Assembly: GCA_944391515.1 (NCBI GenBank)
Contig: CALXTW010000004.1
Span: 16,368 to 80,367 of the forward strand
DNA length: 64,000 nucleotides
From: an uncultured Alphaproteobacteria bacterium
Lineage (GTDB): Bacteria > Pseudomonadota > Alphaproteobacteria > RF32 > CAG-239
Direction of reading: 5' to 3'
Shown piece after piece: positions 26,420-35,332 of the stretch. Under the pieces are notes generated by a model. It worked only from the letters and a program-made list of their open reading frames with translations, ran no database searches and was not told the DNA's origin. Position numbers and translations under genes: made by a program. Every line of letters starts with the position of its first letter. Position 1 is the first letter of the stretch.

Positions 26420-27457
26420 TTATGCTTTTAGTTTTTTTATGAATTCTCCAATTTCGCGATTAACTCTGATTCCATCTTGCGGTGTAACTTTAATGAGGCC
26501 AAAGAATCTTGGCTTGATTTTGCTGATTTCAATTGGTGAAAAAGTAGCCGGATTGGTGGTTAGCATTTGATAAGCTCCTTCGGCATCTTTATTTGAGGTT
26601 TTGAAAAAGTTTTTGACCAATCTTTCTGCATCAATTGGGAATTCTTTGTTTTTGATGGCTTCTATATATTTTTGGCTGCGTTCAACGCGGGCTTGATGGG
26701 CTTGGTAGATTTCTTTTTCAATCTTGCGACGTTCAGCTTTTAATTTGCGGGTTTCATATTGGATATCGCATCCTTCCATTTCAATTAAAATCTCAACATA
26801 AGAAATTACGGCTAATTGTAAATTTTCATCATTGGCTTGTTCGGCGAAATCTAAAAGCTCATCATCAGTTCCTCCGGGATTTAATGACGCTAAATCTTGA
26901 GGAAATACTTTCAGCATTATATCCCAACCTTGCATAATTTCTTTGGAAATACGAATTCCAAGGCGTGGTTTGTAGTGGGGATAAAAATTTTGGGCAGTGA
27001 GAGAAGGAGATATAGAAGAGATGTTTTTACTCTCTGCCATGGTGCGAATCGCAAAAAAGTAGTTTTGATAAGCACGATAAAGGGATTTTTCCGGATCCTC
27101 AAGAAGATTGTAGTTTTCTTCATCGCTGTTGTTGAAAGGTAGGGGAGAAGTGTCTTCAGGGGTTTCTCCGCTTTTTACATTTTCTAAATTTTCTTGGGCA
27201 TCGTCTAAAGAGTCATCTAATTCGGCATTGATGAATTCATTCAGTAAACGTTCAAATTCATCTTCTTCATCATTGTTTTGGGGTGCAGGAGAGGTTTTTG
27301 TTTCTTGAGTTTGTGTGTCTTCTGCCAATAGGGCTTTGATGTCTGCTTCGGTTGATGCAGGAACAGACATGGCAGGGGGAATTCTTGATCCTTGAGATAT
27401 AGGTCTTTTATGTTTTATTTTTTTGAATACCTTTTTGGGCTGTTGATTATTACTCAT
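26420..27457 (-). CDS. Hydrophilic protein of unknown function, T4CP operon
   Basis: 345 aa. The N-terminus is basic (KKVFKKIKHKRPISQGSR), followed by a Glu/Asp-rich disordered stretch (about 40-120) and a helical C-terminal domain (about 125-345) with RKLKAERRKIEKEIYQAHQA as coiled coil and FSPIEISKIKPRFFGLIKV near the end. GAGGGG lies seven bases before the ATG. It starts 12 bp after the small membrane protein gene, so both may share one transcript. No family recognised. Confidence 0.6.
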   Translation of the reverse strand: MSNNQQPKKVFKKIKHKRPISQGSRIPPAMSVPASTEADIKALLAEDTQTQETKTSPAPQNNDEEDEFERLLNEFINAELDDSLDDAQENLENVKSGETPEDTSPLPFNNSDEENYNLLEDPEKSLYRAYQNYFFAIRTMAESKNISSISPSLTAQNFYPHYKPRLGIRISKEIMQGWDIMLKVFPQDLASLNPGGTDDELLDFAEQANDENLQLAVISYVEILIEMEGCDIQYETRKLKAERRKIEKEIYQAHQARVERSQKYIEAIKNKEFPIDAERLVKNFFKTSNKDAEGAYQMLTTNPATFSPIEISKIKPRFFGLIKVTPQDGIRVNREIGEFIKKLKA

Positions 27458-27469
27458 AAAATTACCCCT

Positions 27470-27754
27470 CTAATTTAGATAAATTTGTTGCGGCTCAGTT
27501 GTATCTTCGCGAATGATGATGATGCGATCTGATTGGTTGGAGCCTTTTACCAAAAGATATATTGTTCCGTTTTCTACTTTAAATGAGGATATTTCACTTC
27601 CTTTTTCTTGTCCGAGGTTAATAGATGTTGAGGCTAGTTCTTGTTTGAATGTTGCCTTTTTATAAATGATGCCTAAAAGACTTATACTCCCTATGACTAA
27701 TAAAAAGGTTATAAAAAAGACAATCGTTTTGATTAATTTTAATTTATCCATCAT
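27470..27754 (-). CDS. Small single-pass membrane protein (DUF6476-like)
   Basis: 94 aa with one N-terminal transmembrane helix (about 8-29), then a short beta-rich tail: GSEISSFKVENGTIYLLVK and DRIIIIREDTTEPQQIY. Alphaproteobacteria often carry a small protein of this kind divergent from rluD and close to rpoH, and that is the arrangement here. The family name is from memory of that context and should be treated as probable. Function unknown. Confidence 0.62.
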   Translation of the reverse strand: MMDKLKLIKTIVFFITFLLVIGSISLLGIIYKKATFKQELASTSINLGQEKGSEISSFKVENGTIYLLVKGSNQSDRIIIIREDTTEPQQIYLN

Positions 27755-27836
27755 CTTATCCTTGCATTTTAGCAGATTAATTGTATCTTAACAAATATTA
27801 TATTCTCAAAAGTGTAAATTTTTTATTGCTAAGTCC

Positions 27837-28814
27837 ATGGAATTTGATTCTAACATTTTTACCTCGTCGGAAGTTGATGATTGTTCTGCCGGTACACGGG
27901 TGGATAAATTTTTGGCGCAAAATATTTCGGAATTGTCTCGTTCACAAGTGCAACGACTAATTGAACAAGGAATGGTGAGCTGTGAAGATAGGTTGATTTC
28001 TGATTGTGCTTATAAAGTTCGTAAAGGGGAGGAATTTCAAGTTGAACTTCCACCTTTAGAGGAGGCAAATCCTGAGCCTGAAGATATTCCATTGAATATT
28101 ATTTATGAAGATGAGGATTTGATTGTGGTAAATAAACCTGCCGGAATGACGGTTCATCCGGCACCGGGGGCTCATAGTGGAACTTTGGTAAATGCGCTTC
28201 TCTTTCATTGTAAAGATAATCTTTCCGGAATTGGGGGAGTTAAACGACCCGGTATTGTTCATCGTATAGATAAAGATACCAGTGGTTTATTGGTGGTGGC
28301 TAAAAATGATTTGGCGCACCGTGGTTTAGCCGAGCAGTTTGCCGAGCACTCTATTGAGCGAACATACCATGCCGTTGTGTATGGTGTGCCCAACCCGTTA
28401 CAAGGAAAAATTGAGGGAAACATCGGACGAAGCCGTTATGACCGTAAAAAAATGGCAATTGTACAGATGGGCGGTAAACGAGCTGTTACAAACTATAAAA
28501 CATTAAAGCTTTGCGGAAATACAGCGGCTTTGGTGCAATGTAATTTGGAAACCGGACGGACACACCAAATTAGAGTACATTTATCGAGTATAGGCTGTAA
28601 TCTGATAGGAGATCAGCTCTATGTGAAAAGTTCTAAAACATCAATTAGCGGTGTTTCTCAAGAGCTCAAAACTTTTATAAATCGTTTCCCTCGGCAGGCA
28701 TTACATGCCAAAAGTCTTGGGTTTATGCACCCACGTACAAAAGATTTTATACAATTTGATTCATCTTATCCGGCCGATATTGAGGAATTGTTGGCTCGTT
28801 TAAATTTATCTTGA
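27837..28814 (+). CDS. rluD: 23S rRNA pseudouridine synthase, RluD type
   Basis: Makes pseudouridines in 23S rRNA helix 69. An N-terminal S4 RNA-binding domain (TRVDKFLAQNISELSRSQVQRL) is followed by the RluA-class catalytic domain with the Asp motif HRIDKDTSGLLVVAKN and the conserved ALVQCNLETGRTHQIRVHL. 325 aa. The SD before the ATG is weak. rpoH follows after 103 bp. Confidence 0.92.
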   Translation: MEFDSNIFTSSEVDDCSAGTRVDKFLAQNISELSRSQVQRLIEQGMVSCEDRLISDCAYKVRKGEEFQVELPPLEEANPEPEDIPLNIIYEDEDLIVVNKPAGMTVHPAPGAHSGTLVNALLFHCKDNLSGIGGVKRPGIVHRIDKDTSGLLVVAKNDLAHRGLAEQFAEHSIERTYHAVVYGVPNPLQGKIEGNIGRSRYDRKKMAIVQMGGKRAVTNYKTLKLCGNTAALVQCNLETGRTHQIRVHLSSIGCNLIGDQLYVKSSKTSISGVSQELKTFINRFPRQALHAKSLGFMHPRTKDFIQFDSSYPADIEELLARLNLS

Positions 28815-28917
28815 TTCTATTATTACGTTTATTTCTTGTAAAACTAAAAGTTAGGTTGAGTATATATTGAAATTCTAATATTGTTGCCTCTGTCAATTAT
28901 TTGTGAGGGAGGCTATT

Positions 28918-29790
28918 ATGAATAAAGACTTCACTCTGAACGGACTTGACTTTTCACCGGAAGTAAATCTGGTGCGCTATTTACAGAGTATTCGAAAATT
29001 TCCTATTCTTTCTCCGGAAAAAGAATATGCTTTGGCTGTTGAATATAAGAAAAGCCATGACCCAAAAATTGCTCAGCAATTGGTTGATGCTCATTTAAGG
29101 TTGGTTGTCAAGGTAGTGGCAAAATATAAAGGTTATGGTTTACCTGTTAGCGAAATGATTTCTGAGGGAAATATCGGCTTACTGTATGCTGTTAATAAAT
29201 TTGAGCCAAATAAAGGGTTTCGTTTTTCGACTTATGCATTGTGGTGGATTAAAGCCTCTATTCAAAAATATATCTTAAATTCTTGGTCGTTGGTTAAAAT
29301 AGGAACTACGGCTGCTCAAAAAAAACTTTTCTTTAATTTGCGAAAAATAAAAAATCAGTTGAATCTTATGGACGATCGTGAACTTTCTCACAAAATTTTA
29401 GGTGATATTGCGAAAAGTCTTGACGTGAGTGTTCAAGAAGTGACGGATATGAATATGCGCCTAAAAGCTCATGATGGTTCACTTAATACTTTAATTGATT
29501 CATCTTCTGATAGTGGTAATGAGTGGATTGATTTTATTTCTGATAAAAAACCTAATCAGGAGGAAAAATTATCTTATTCAGAAACGTTTCTTTATCGGAA
29601 ACGTTTATTTCTGCAAGCGCTTAGTTGTCTTAACTCGAGAGAAAAAGATATTCTATTTAAACGCCGTTTAGTGGAAAAAGCCGTCACTTTGGATGATTTG
29701 AGCAAGTTTTATGCTATTTCAAAAGAACGGGTACGGCAAATAGAGTTGAATTCAATTAAGAAAATCAGAAAAGCAATTTTTGAGTTATAA
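28918..29790 (+). CDS. rpoH: RNA polymerase sigma factor RpoH (sigma-32)
   Basis: Heat-shock sigma factor. Region 2 reads EGNIGLLYAVNKFEPNKGFR then FSTYALWWIKASIQKYILN; the RpoH-specific box is QKKLFFNLRKIK; region 4.2 carries LDDLSKFYAISKERVRQIE. The ATG at 28918 is preceded by GAGGGAGG at proper distance, so the upstream in-frame GTG at 28903 is not the start. 290 aa. A perfect terminator follows. Confidence 0.94.
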   Translation: MNKDFTLNGLDFSPEVNLVRYLQSIRKFPILSPEKEYALAVEYKKSHDPKIAQQLVDAHLRLVVKVVAKYKGYGLPVSEMISEGNIGLLYAVNKFEPNKGFRFSTYALWWIKASIQKYILNSWSLVKIGTTAAQKKLFFNLRKIKNQLNLMDDRELSHKILGDIAKSLDVSVQEVTDMNMRLKAHDGSLNTLIDSSSDSGNEWIDFISDKKPNQEEKLSYSETFLYRKRLFLQALSCLNSREKDILFKRRLVEKAVTLDDLSKFYAISKERVRQIELNSIKKIRKAIFEL

Positions 29791-29820
29791 AAAGAAAATC
29801 CCCAAATGGGGATTTTCTTT
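29791..29820. terminator. Bidirectional terminator between rpoH and the facing operon
   Basis: Perfect 13-bp arms AAAGAAAATCCCC / GGGGATTTTCTTT with a 4-nt loop, situated between convergent stop codons. Confidence 0.9.
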
Positions 29821-29822
29821 GA

Positions 29823-30326
29823 TTAAGCTGTAGGAGTGGTTCCATTACCTTTAATTCCTTCACCCCAATCCTCTGCTAACTTGCTTAGTTGTTCATCAAT
29901 CGTTTTGAGACGTTTTTGCGTCATGATTTTATAAATGTAAATGAACAGATTGGGAACTTCTAAGTAGACAACTAATCCCAATCCGGCAGAACCTAACATG
30001 ATGATTAAATTAAAAATATCACTAAAGATAAAAAATGCATCGCGGATGGTAAAATTGCTTATAACATGGAAAAGGTAAATAAATACACCAGCCAGATTAA
30101 AACAACCGACAATGACAAGTTTGTTGGTATTGTTTCTATCTGTTATTAATACCGTGAATGTCGGGAGTAGTCCGATAAGTAAGACGACCATGACCGGAAG
30201 TGTGGTCATGACCGCAATTAAAAGTGCCAAGATTAGTAATAGTTTTTGAAAAATATTCAGTCGAAAACCATTTCCTCTTTGGGAAGGAAGTTTGCGTATG
30301 GGTCTGTTGGAAGGTAGTTTGCTCAT
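29823..30326 (-). CDS. Membrane protein paired with a pseudokinase, 167 aa
   Basis: A basic N-terminus (SNRPIRKLPSQRGNGFRLN) is followed by four hydrophobic segments (about 22-50, 58-80, 90-115 and 118-135) and a short cytoplasmic tail DEQLSKLAEDWGEG. The start overlaps the upstream stop as ATGA, so translation is coupled to the pseudokinase; a longer frame with 35 extra residues lies inside that gene and is rejected. No known family; topology suggests a partner of the kinase-like protein in the inner membrane. Confidence 0.68.
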   Translation of the reverse strand: MSKLPSNRPIRKLPSQRGNGFRLNIFQKLLLILALLIAVMTTLPVMVVLLIGLLPTFTVLITDRNNTNKLVIVGCFNLAGVFIYLFHVISNFTIRDAFFIFSDIFNLIIMLGSAGLGLVVYLEVPNLFIYIYKIMTQKRLKTIDEQLSKLAEDWGEGIKGNGTTPTA

Positions 30327-32377
30327 TTCAATATCCAAAAGAAAAGGTTGAGGACAAAAGATGAAATCATTGTTAAAACTGCTAAAATATTGGCAAAACG
30401 CATTGCAACTTCTCGGGCTTCGTCGTCCCATTTGGCTGAATTGTTTTGTAAATTATTTTTTTCGCTTATGAGCAAGTTGGCATTCTTTAAGGCATTGGCA
30501 TAGTCTAAGCTGTCTTTTTGTCTGGCTTCTTCATTCTCAATGATTTCCGTAATTTCATACAGTTTACCATTTTTATGAATTTTCAGAACTTCGCGTTCCA
30601 AATATTTTTGATACTTGACGTTGTGGTAACTCTTTATTGTCAACATGCAAGCACTTACCAGCCATTTGGCTAAATTTGGAAGCTGTGACGGACCATATTT
30701 ATTTTGCATATCTGTATAGAGACGTAAAATAGCACTCGCTTGCAGAGCTTCGCGTCCGGTGTTTAAGTCGGTTAGAATGCCGTCGATTTTTTTACCCATT
30801 TTGCAACGTAGAAATGCCATTATATTACGATCATATGGCATTGATGTTACTTTAGAATGTTCATAAGTATGATCCAATGCTCTCAAAATGCGAGGTGCAC
30901 TGTTTACAAATTCTTCACCCAGTAAAGGACTTATGCAGGGTAAATCTTCGTCAAAGTCATACATAATGCGGTCAATACCATAGCCCATATCGCGGCGACT
31001 AATATAACTTTTGAATTCTCCGCTATTAGATGGTGCTCTGATGTTGGTTTGCTCCTGATACCATAATTTAATTAAGTCAGAATTAAATAAATCATAATAA
31101 ACACTTAAGTTTTCTTTGTTCTTTATGGCCAGAAATATGGATTTTGGAATTCCTGCCGGAAATAGCCATAGTGTTTTGTATTTTAATGGTAAATGAGGAG
31201 CCAGCATTATACAAAGTTTGGATATTAAAAGTTCTCGACTTGAAGTGTTGTCTGAATTGGTATGGATTAATTTCTCAATTTGAGTATTGAGTTTTTCATT
31301 TTCGAGGCCGTTTTTTATCCAATCGCTAATTTTTCCCGATTTTAATAAATCATAACCTTCTTCCGGATTTAGAAGAAGAGCATAGGCTACTTCGGTTGTG
31401 TTATATACTTTTTCTCCGTGAATTGTTAATGATTTTTTAGGACGTTCACTATTGGATTGAGGTGTGTTTCCTGGCTTCCCTTCCAGCATGTTGTATGTTT
31501 GGAGGTAGGTCCAACGCTCTTCTTCATTGTCATTTAACAGACCTCTGAAAATTGTGGCGTAGTGAGCAGAAATTTTGTCGTTTCCCAGGAGAGCTTGATA
31601 GCTTCCTTTTTTTAGCTTTAAGCGTAAAATCTCTTTTGCGGGGAGATCTTCAAAAAAAGAATGCCCCAAATAGAGTTGTAAGCCCAAGACACCGATAGCG
31701 TATATATCATCTTGTTCAGAGCCATTACCTCTTGCTTCTGTTTGAGCCATTAGGCTTTCTATGGTTTCAAATGCTGCAGGTTGGTGAAAAGCCGGAAATG
31801 AGGCTAAGCAATCTCCGAGAACAATTCGTTCTCTAGATTCATCCTTATAATAAATATTGTCGGCACGTATGGCTCGATGAGTGACTCCATAGCCTTTAAG
31901 GGCTTCCGTTGCAGAAAGCATTGATAAAAGAAGGCTTTTAAATTTTTCGGGTTGATTCTTTAGAGAGTAGGCTCCTTGTTCGTCAATTACTCTTCCTCCT
32001 TGGGGAACTTCATATATCAGAGCCATATTGCGTGATTTTTCTTTGTGGTATGATACTACTCCATATTCTACTAATTTCATTATACCAGGATGGTCAATTG
32101 ATTTTAAATAAGGTAGCAAGGAACTGCGCGGAGAGGTGTAATTATTACAAATAAGAGCAAATAGTTCTTTTTTGTCGTTGATTTTATCTTCGACTTTATA
32201 AGCCTTCCCTCCATTGGTGTCTAACCATGATAAAGGAGAGGAAAAATCAATGGTATATCTTTCCTTTAGTACATAAACATCATCTTTGCTGCTAACCTGG
32301 AAATTTTCTATTAACTCAGGTTCTGTAGCTATTGAGGGTATGGATTCTGGTTCCTGTTCTGTATTTTCTTCAGTCAT
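30323..32377 (-). CDS. Membrane-anchored protein kinase-like protein, HRD Asp lost (pseudokinase)
   Basis: 684 aa. Residues about 35-310 follow the Ser/Thr kinase fold: hinge MALIYEVPQGGRV, THRAIRADNIYY in place of HRDxxxxN (the catalytic Asp is Ala169, Asn174 kept), VLGDCLASFP in place of DFG (Asp189 kept), and QDDIYAIGVLGLQLYLG like the DVYSLG helix. The region 330-640 is helical and unassigned, and a single C-terminal membrane helix lies at about 662-682. Loss of the HRD Asp with retention of the metal Asp is typical of pseudokinases. Operon with the 167-aa membrane protein. Confidence 0.72.
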   Translation of the reverse strand: MTEENTEQEPESIPSIATEPELIENFQVSSKDDVYVLKERYTIDFSSPLSWLDTNGGKAYKVEDKINDKKELFALICNNYTSPRSSLLPYLKSIDHPGIMKLVEYGVVSYHKEKSRNMALIYEVPQGGRVIDEQGAYSLKNQPEKFKSLLLSMLSATEALKGYGVTHRAIRADNIYYKDESRERIVLGDCLASFPAFHQPAAFETIESLMAQTEARGNGSEQDDIYAIGVLGLQLYLGHSFFEDLPAKEILRLKLKKGSYQALLGNDKISAHYATIFRGLLNDNEEERWTYLQTYNMLEGKPGNTPQSNSERPKKSLTIHGEKVYNTTEVAYALLLNPEEGYDLLKSGKISDWIKNGLENEKLNTQIEKLIHTNSDNTSSRELLISKLCIMLAPHLPLKYKTLWLFPAGIPKSIFLAIKNKENLSVYYDLFNSDLIKLWYQEQTNIRAPSNSGEFKSYISRRDMGYGIDRIMYDFDEDLPCISPLLGEEFVNSAPRILRALDHTYEHSKVTSMPYDRNIMAFLRCKMGKKIDGILTDLNTGREALQASAILRLYTDMQNKYGPSQLPNLAKWLVSACMLTIKSYHNVKYQKYLEREVLKIHKNGKLYEITEIIENEEARQKDSLDYANALKNANLLISEKNNLQNNSAKWDDEAREVAMRFANILAVLTMISSFVLNLFFWILK

Positions 32378-32448
32378 CAGGGGTATCTTTCATATTATTT
32401 TCTTTTGTGCATTTTATATAATAAGGGTTAATAAAACACAAATATTTT

Positions 32449-32476
32449 TTGTTTTTTCAAAAAAATACGATAAAAT
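32449..32476 (+). promoter_or_regulatory. Possible promoter of the GGDEF-like gene
   Basis: TTGTTT and TAAAAT separated by 16 bases, 27-54 bp before the start codon at 32503. AT-rich sequence makes chance matches common. Confidence 0.35.
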
Positions 32477-32502
32477 AATCTTTAGTGTGAGTTTTATGTC
32501 GG

Positions 32503-33618
32503 ATGTTGGTTGATATGAATGCCTTTGATAATACAAGTATTGATTTTTTAGAAGAAATTGCGGATGATGGCGCTACATCCGATTATTCTACACAGCTTAA
32601 TGAAGATTATGTGTTTGGTTTAGATGGGTTGGAAAATTTAGATATATCAGAAACACAGCAAAATATTGAAAAAGCACAAAATATACTGAATCCAAATCCT
32701 CCCACAGAACAACCAAAAATTTTATCTTCTTTGGAAAGCTTCTTAGATGAAACCGATGTGCGTTTGAGAGATGTTGTGGAAAAAGTGTTTCGTCGTTCTG
32801 ATAGGTCTTTTGTGATTGTTCGTGATGATAAGATAGAATATGCTAATCAGACTTTTTTGAATTTGTTGGAATGTTCAAATATTGATACTATTTTACATCA
32901 AAAGTTTTTGAAATTTGTTGCTAAAGAAGATTGGGATTTCTTAGCAAAAAATATTGGTGAAATGCTTACCAATAATACTGCGATGGAGATTAGTCTTATT
33001 AGTGGGGCTCATAAGGTTATTAAGGCTAAATTTGATGCAATGTATTTGTTTGATAAACAGCATTTTACTTTTATTTTGATTGGTGAACGCGTCAGTGCCA
33101 GAGCTTCAAGTGCCCTTAATATGTATGATCAAGTAACTGGTTTGCCTAATTTTTATTTATTTGAAGATCGAGTTCAGGTTATTGTTAATTACGAAAATTA
33201 TAAAGATGTACGACAAAAACGTAATATGATTGCTGTAGCTTGTGTGGCTTTAGATAATTTTAAGGCTTTAAAATCTCTCGGAATACATGATTTGGCGTTG
33301 CGGAAGTTAGCTGAAAATTTAATGTTGACTTTACGAAAAACATATACGGTTGCCAGTGGGTTGAAATATCACTTTTGGATTTTATTGCCGGATGTGATGG
33401 ATGAGGAAACCTTAAAATTAGAACTTAGTAAAATTCAAGCCATTTTTAGAGAGCCGATTGCGGATAATTTTACTAATCATGAAATTTCTGCTTCTATCGG
33501 TGTGAGTGTTTTTCCGGAGCCGGCAACTTCCGCTAAAAAGTTGATTGAACAAGCAATCTTGTCTTTGCAAAGAGCTCAAAAAGAAGGCGGAAATCGTATG
33601 CAAATTTTTGGGCTTTAG
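32503..33618 (+). CDS. PAS plus degenerate GGDEF-domain protein
   Basis: 371 aa without membrane segments. The N-terminal 90 residues are acidic and disordered. A PAS-like domain follows (about 95-205; SFVIVRDDKIEYANQTFLNL). The GGDEF-family domain begins at MYDQVTGLPNFYLFEDRVQ and ends with HEISASIGVSVFPEPA, but the signature position reads ASGLKYHFWILLP where RxGGDEFxxLLP is expected, so cyclic-di-GMP synthesis is unlikely. ATG at 32503 or 32515; neither has a clear SD. It converges with trmN6, overlapping by 4 bp. Confidence 0.78.
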   Translation: MLVDMNAFDNTSIDFLEEIADDGATSDYSTQLNEDYVFGLDGLENLDISETQQNIEKAQNILNPNPPTEQPKILSSLESFLDETDVRLRDVVEKVFRRSDRSFVIVRDDKIEYANQTFLNLLECSNIDTILHQKFLKFVAKEDWDFLAKNIGEMLTNNTAMEISLISGAHKVIKAKFDAMYLFDKQHFTFILIGERVSARASSALNMYDQVTGLPNFYLFEDRVQVIVNYENYKDVRQKRNMIAVACVALDNFKALKSLGIHDLALRKLAENLMLTLRKTYTVASGLKYHFWILLPDVMDEETLKLELSKIQAIFREPIADNFTNHEISASIGVSVFPEPATSAKKLIEQAILSLQRAQKEGGNRMQIFGL

Positions 33619-34382
33619 CCTAAAGTATCGAAAAATCCTTTTCCAGAACGCAAAATTTGTTGGGTTTGAGGAGTGTAAGTGCCATCATGGTTATGAGTGA
33701 TGAGTCCCGGCAAGATTTGTGTGGGGGCTTTTGAATCTTTCTGAGCCGTTATCATGACACGCTTCGCTACTTGTCCTTGTTTGGAAAAAAGCGGAATGAT
33801 TTTTATCGCGCCGGCTTTACCTTGCAATATTGATAGTGTTTCAGTAATAGCTTCTGCTCGATTGATAAAGTATAAATAGCCTCGCGGAGCTGTCATTTTG
33901 AGGCAGAAATGTAACCAATCCATAAGGGTTAAACCTTGATGATTATGTGCCACTGCCTTGCTCGGATTGGGTGAGGGCATATCATGCTCGCTATAGGGCG
34001 GATTGCTAATAACATGCTGAAAACTACAAGGTGGTATATGTGTTAGTTTTTGGCGAATATCTACATTTTGATAACTTAAGAATTCTGAAAATCCATTGGC
34101 TTGTGCGCTTTGATTGGACAGCATACACAGTTCGCTTTGTAATTCCAAGCCCAAAATTTGTGGTCGTATCGCTTGAAAACGAGATGCTAGACACAAAGAT
34201 ATTGCTCCCGTGCCGGAGCCGACGTCTAGTATCTTATCTGTACTTTTTACTTTTGAAATTAGAGATGAAACTAATACTGCGTCTGTTGAGGCGCGGTATC
34301 CGTTAATGGGTTGGAATATTTTTACCCTTTTATCTAACAGATAATCATTGGTATGGTTGAGTGCAGAAATATTGGTTGTCAT
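33615..34382 (-). CDS. trmN6: tRNA1(Val) adenine-37 N6-methyltransferase TrmN6
   Basis: SAM-dependent methyltransferase of 255 aa. The SAM loop is ILDVGSGTGAISLCLA and the catalytic NPPY motif reads ISNPPYSEHDMP; FQPINGYRASTDAVLVSS near the N-terminus is typical of the YfiC/TrmN6 family in alphaproteobacteria. Two bases separate it from the tsaC stop, so it is the last gene of the HNH-SUKH-tsaC-trmN6 unit. Confidence 0.85.
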   Translation of the reverse strand: MTTNISALNHTNDYLLDKRVKIFQPINGYRASTDAVLVSSLISKVKSTDKILDVGSGTGAISLCLASRFQAIRPQILGLELQSELCMLSNQSAQANGFSEFLSYQNVDIRQKLTHIPPCSFQHVISNPPYSEHDMPSPNPSKAVAHNHQGLTLMDWLHFCLKMTAPRGYLYFINRAEAITETLSILQGKAGAIKIIPLFSKQGQVAKRVMITAQKDSKAPTQILPGLITHNHDGTYTPQTQQILRSGKGFFDTLG

Positions 34383-34384
34383 GT

Positions 34385-35332
34385 CTATTCTTTATAAGCT
34401 GCACGTTTGATACGATCGTTTATGGCTAGGCCTAAGCCTTTGAGCGGAATAGGCGACATACAAATTCCAGTGTAACCCGGTTGACGGTCAGCAAAACGTA
34501 AAAACGCAAACAAGCGGCTAGCGGCTTCTTCCAAATTTCCGGTTGGAGAAAGGTTAATATCTGAGGCGGAAACATCGCCAAAGCCAATAAAAAATTCCCC
34601 TTCTTGTCTTGAGGTGGCATTAATTCTTAATGGTTTACCCGGAGCGTAGTGTTTGAGGAGTTGTCCGGGGGCGCTTGGTTGGTTGGGATTGCCATGAGAG
34701 ATGAGCACTTGTTCGTTTAAGAAGTCCTCTAAAGCTTCCAAAGTTGTTCCTCCGGCTCGAAGCAAGACAACTTGTTTATCTGTGACGTCAATAATTGTTG
34801 ATTCTACACCAACGGCACATTGACCGCCGTCCAGTATCATATCAACTTTATCGCCTAAACTTTCTTGAACATGATAAGCCGTTGTTGGACTGATAGATTT
34901 AAATTTGTTGGCTGATGGGGCAACAATAGGGACGCCGCTTTCTTTGATGAGTTGCAAAGCAACCGGATGGGAGGGCATTCTAACCGCTATATTAGGTAAA
35001 CCCGAACAAGCTAAGTCTATTGCCGGATTGGAATCTTTTCTCTTTAGAATAAGTGTGAGCGGACCTGGCCAAAAATGACGTGCGAGATTCATCGCTCTAT
35101 CATCAGTTTGGGCATATTCCGGTAAGAAGTTAATGTCGGCAATGTGGGAAATCAAAGGGTCAAATTGTGGGCGTTGTTTGGCTGAAAAAATTCTGGCAAC
35201 AGCGCTAGAGAGATAAACATTTGCACCCAATCCATAAACTGTTTCGGTCGGAAAAGCAACAAGACCACCATTTTTTATTACGTCGGCGGCTTTTGATATG
35301 TTTTCTGCTGATATGTCGTAAATATTACTCAT
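34385..35332 (-). CDS. tsaC: L-threonylcarbamoyladenylate synthase (Sua5 type)
   Basis: Makes TC-AMP for the t6A modification of ANN-decoding tRNAs. The YrdC core shows GGLVAFPTETVYGLGANVY, FSAKQRPQFDPLISHI, FWPGPLTLILKR, VAVRMPSHPVALQLI and VGVESTIIDV. A C-terminal Sua5 extension (from about 215) makes it 315 aa. The start overlaps the upstream SUKH-like gene's stop as ATGA, a remarkable coupling of an essential gene with a putative immunity gene. Confidence 0.9.
   Translation of the reverse strand: MSNIYDISAENISKAADVIKNGGLVAFPTETVYGLGANVYLSSAVARIFSAKQRPQFDPLISHIADINFLPEYAQTDDRAMNLARHFWPGPLTLILKRKDSNPAIDLACSGLPNIAVRMPSHPVALQLIKESGVPIVAPSANKFKSISPTTAYHVQESLGDKVDMILDGGQCAVGVESTIIDVTDKQVVLLRAGGTTLEALEDFLNEQVLISHGNPNQPSAPGQLLKHYAPGKPLRINATSRQEGEFFIGFGDVSASDINLSPTGNLEEAASRLFAFLRFADRQPGYTGICMSPIPLKGLGLAINDRIKRAAYKE

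Noticed and set aside
28903..28917. Upstream GTG start of rpoH
   Set aside because: The Shine-Dalgarno GAGGGAGG itself covers that region and points to the ATG at 28918.
30327..30431. N-terminal extension of the 167-aa membrane protein
   Set aside because: Entirely within the pseudokinase frame; ATGA overlap with the stop is the natural start.
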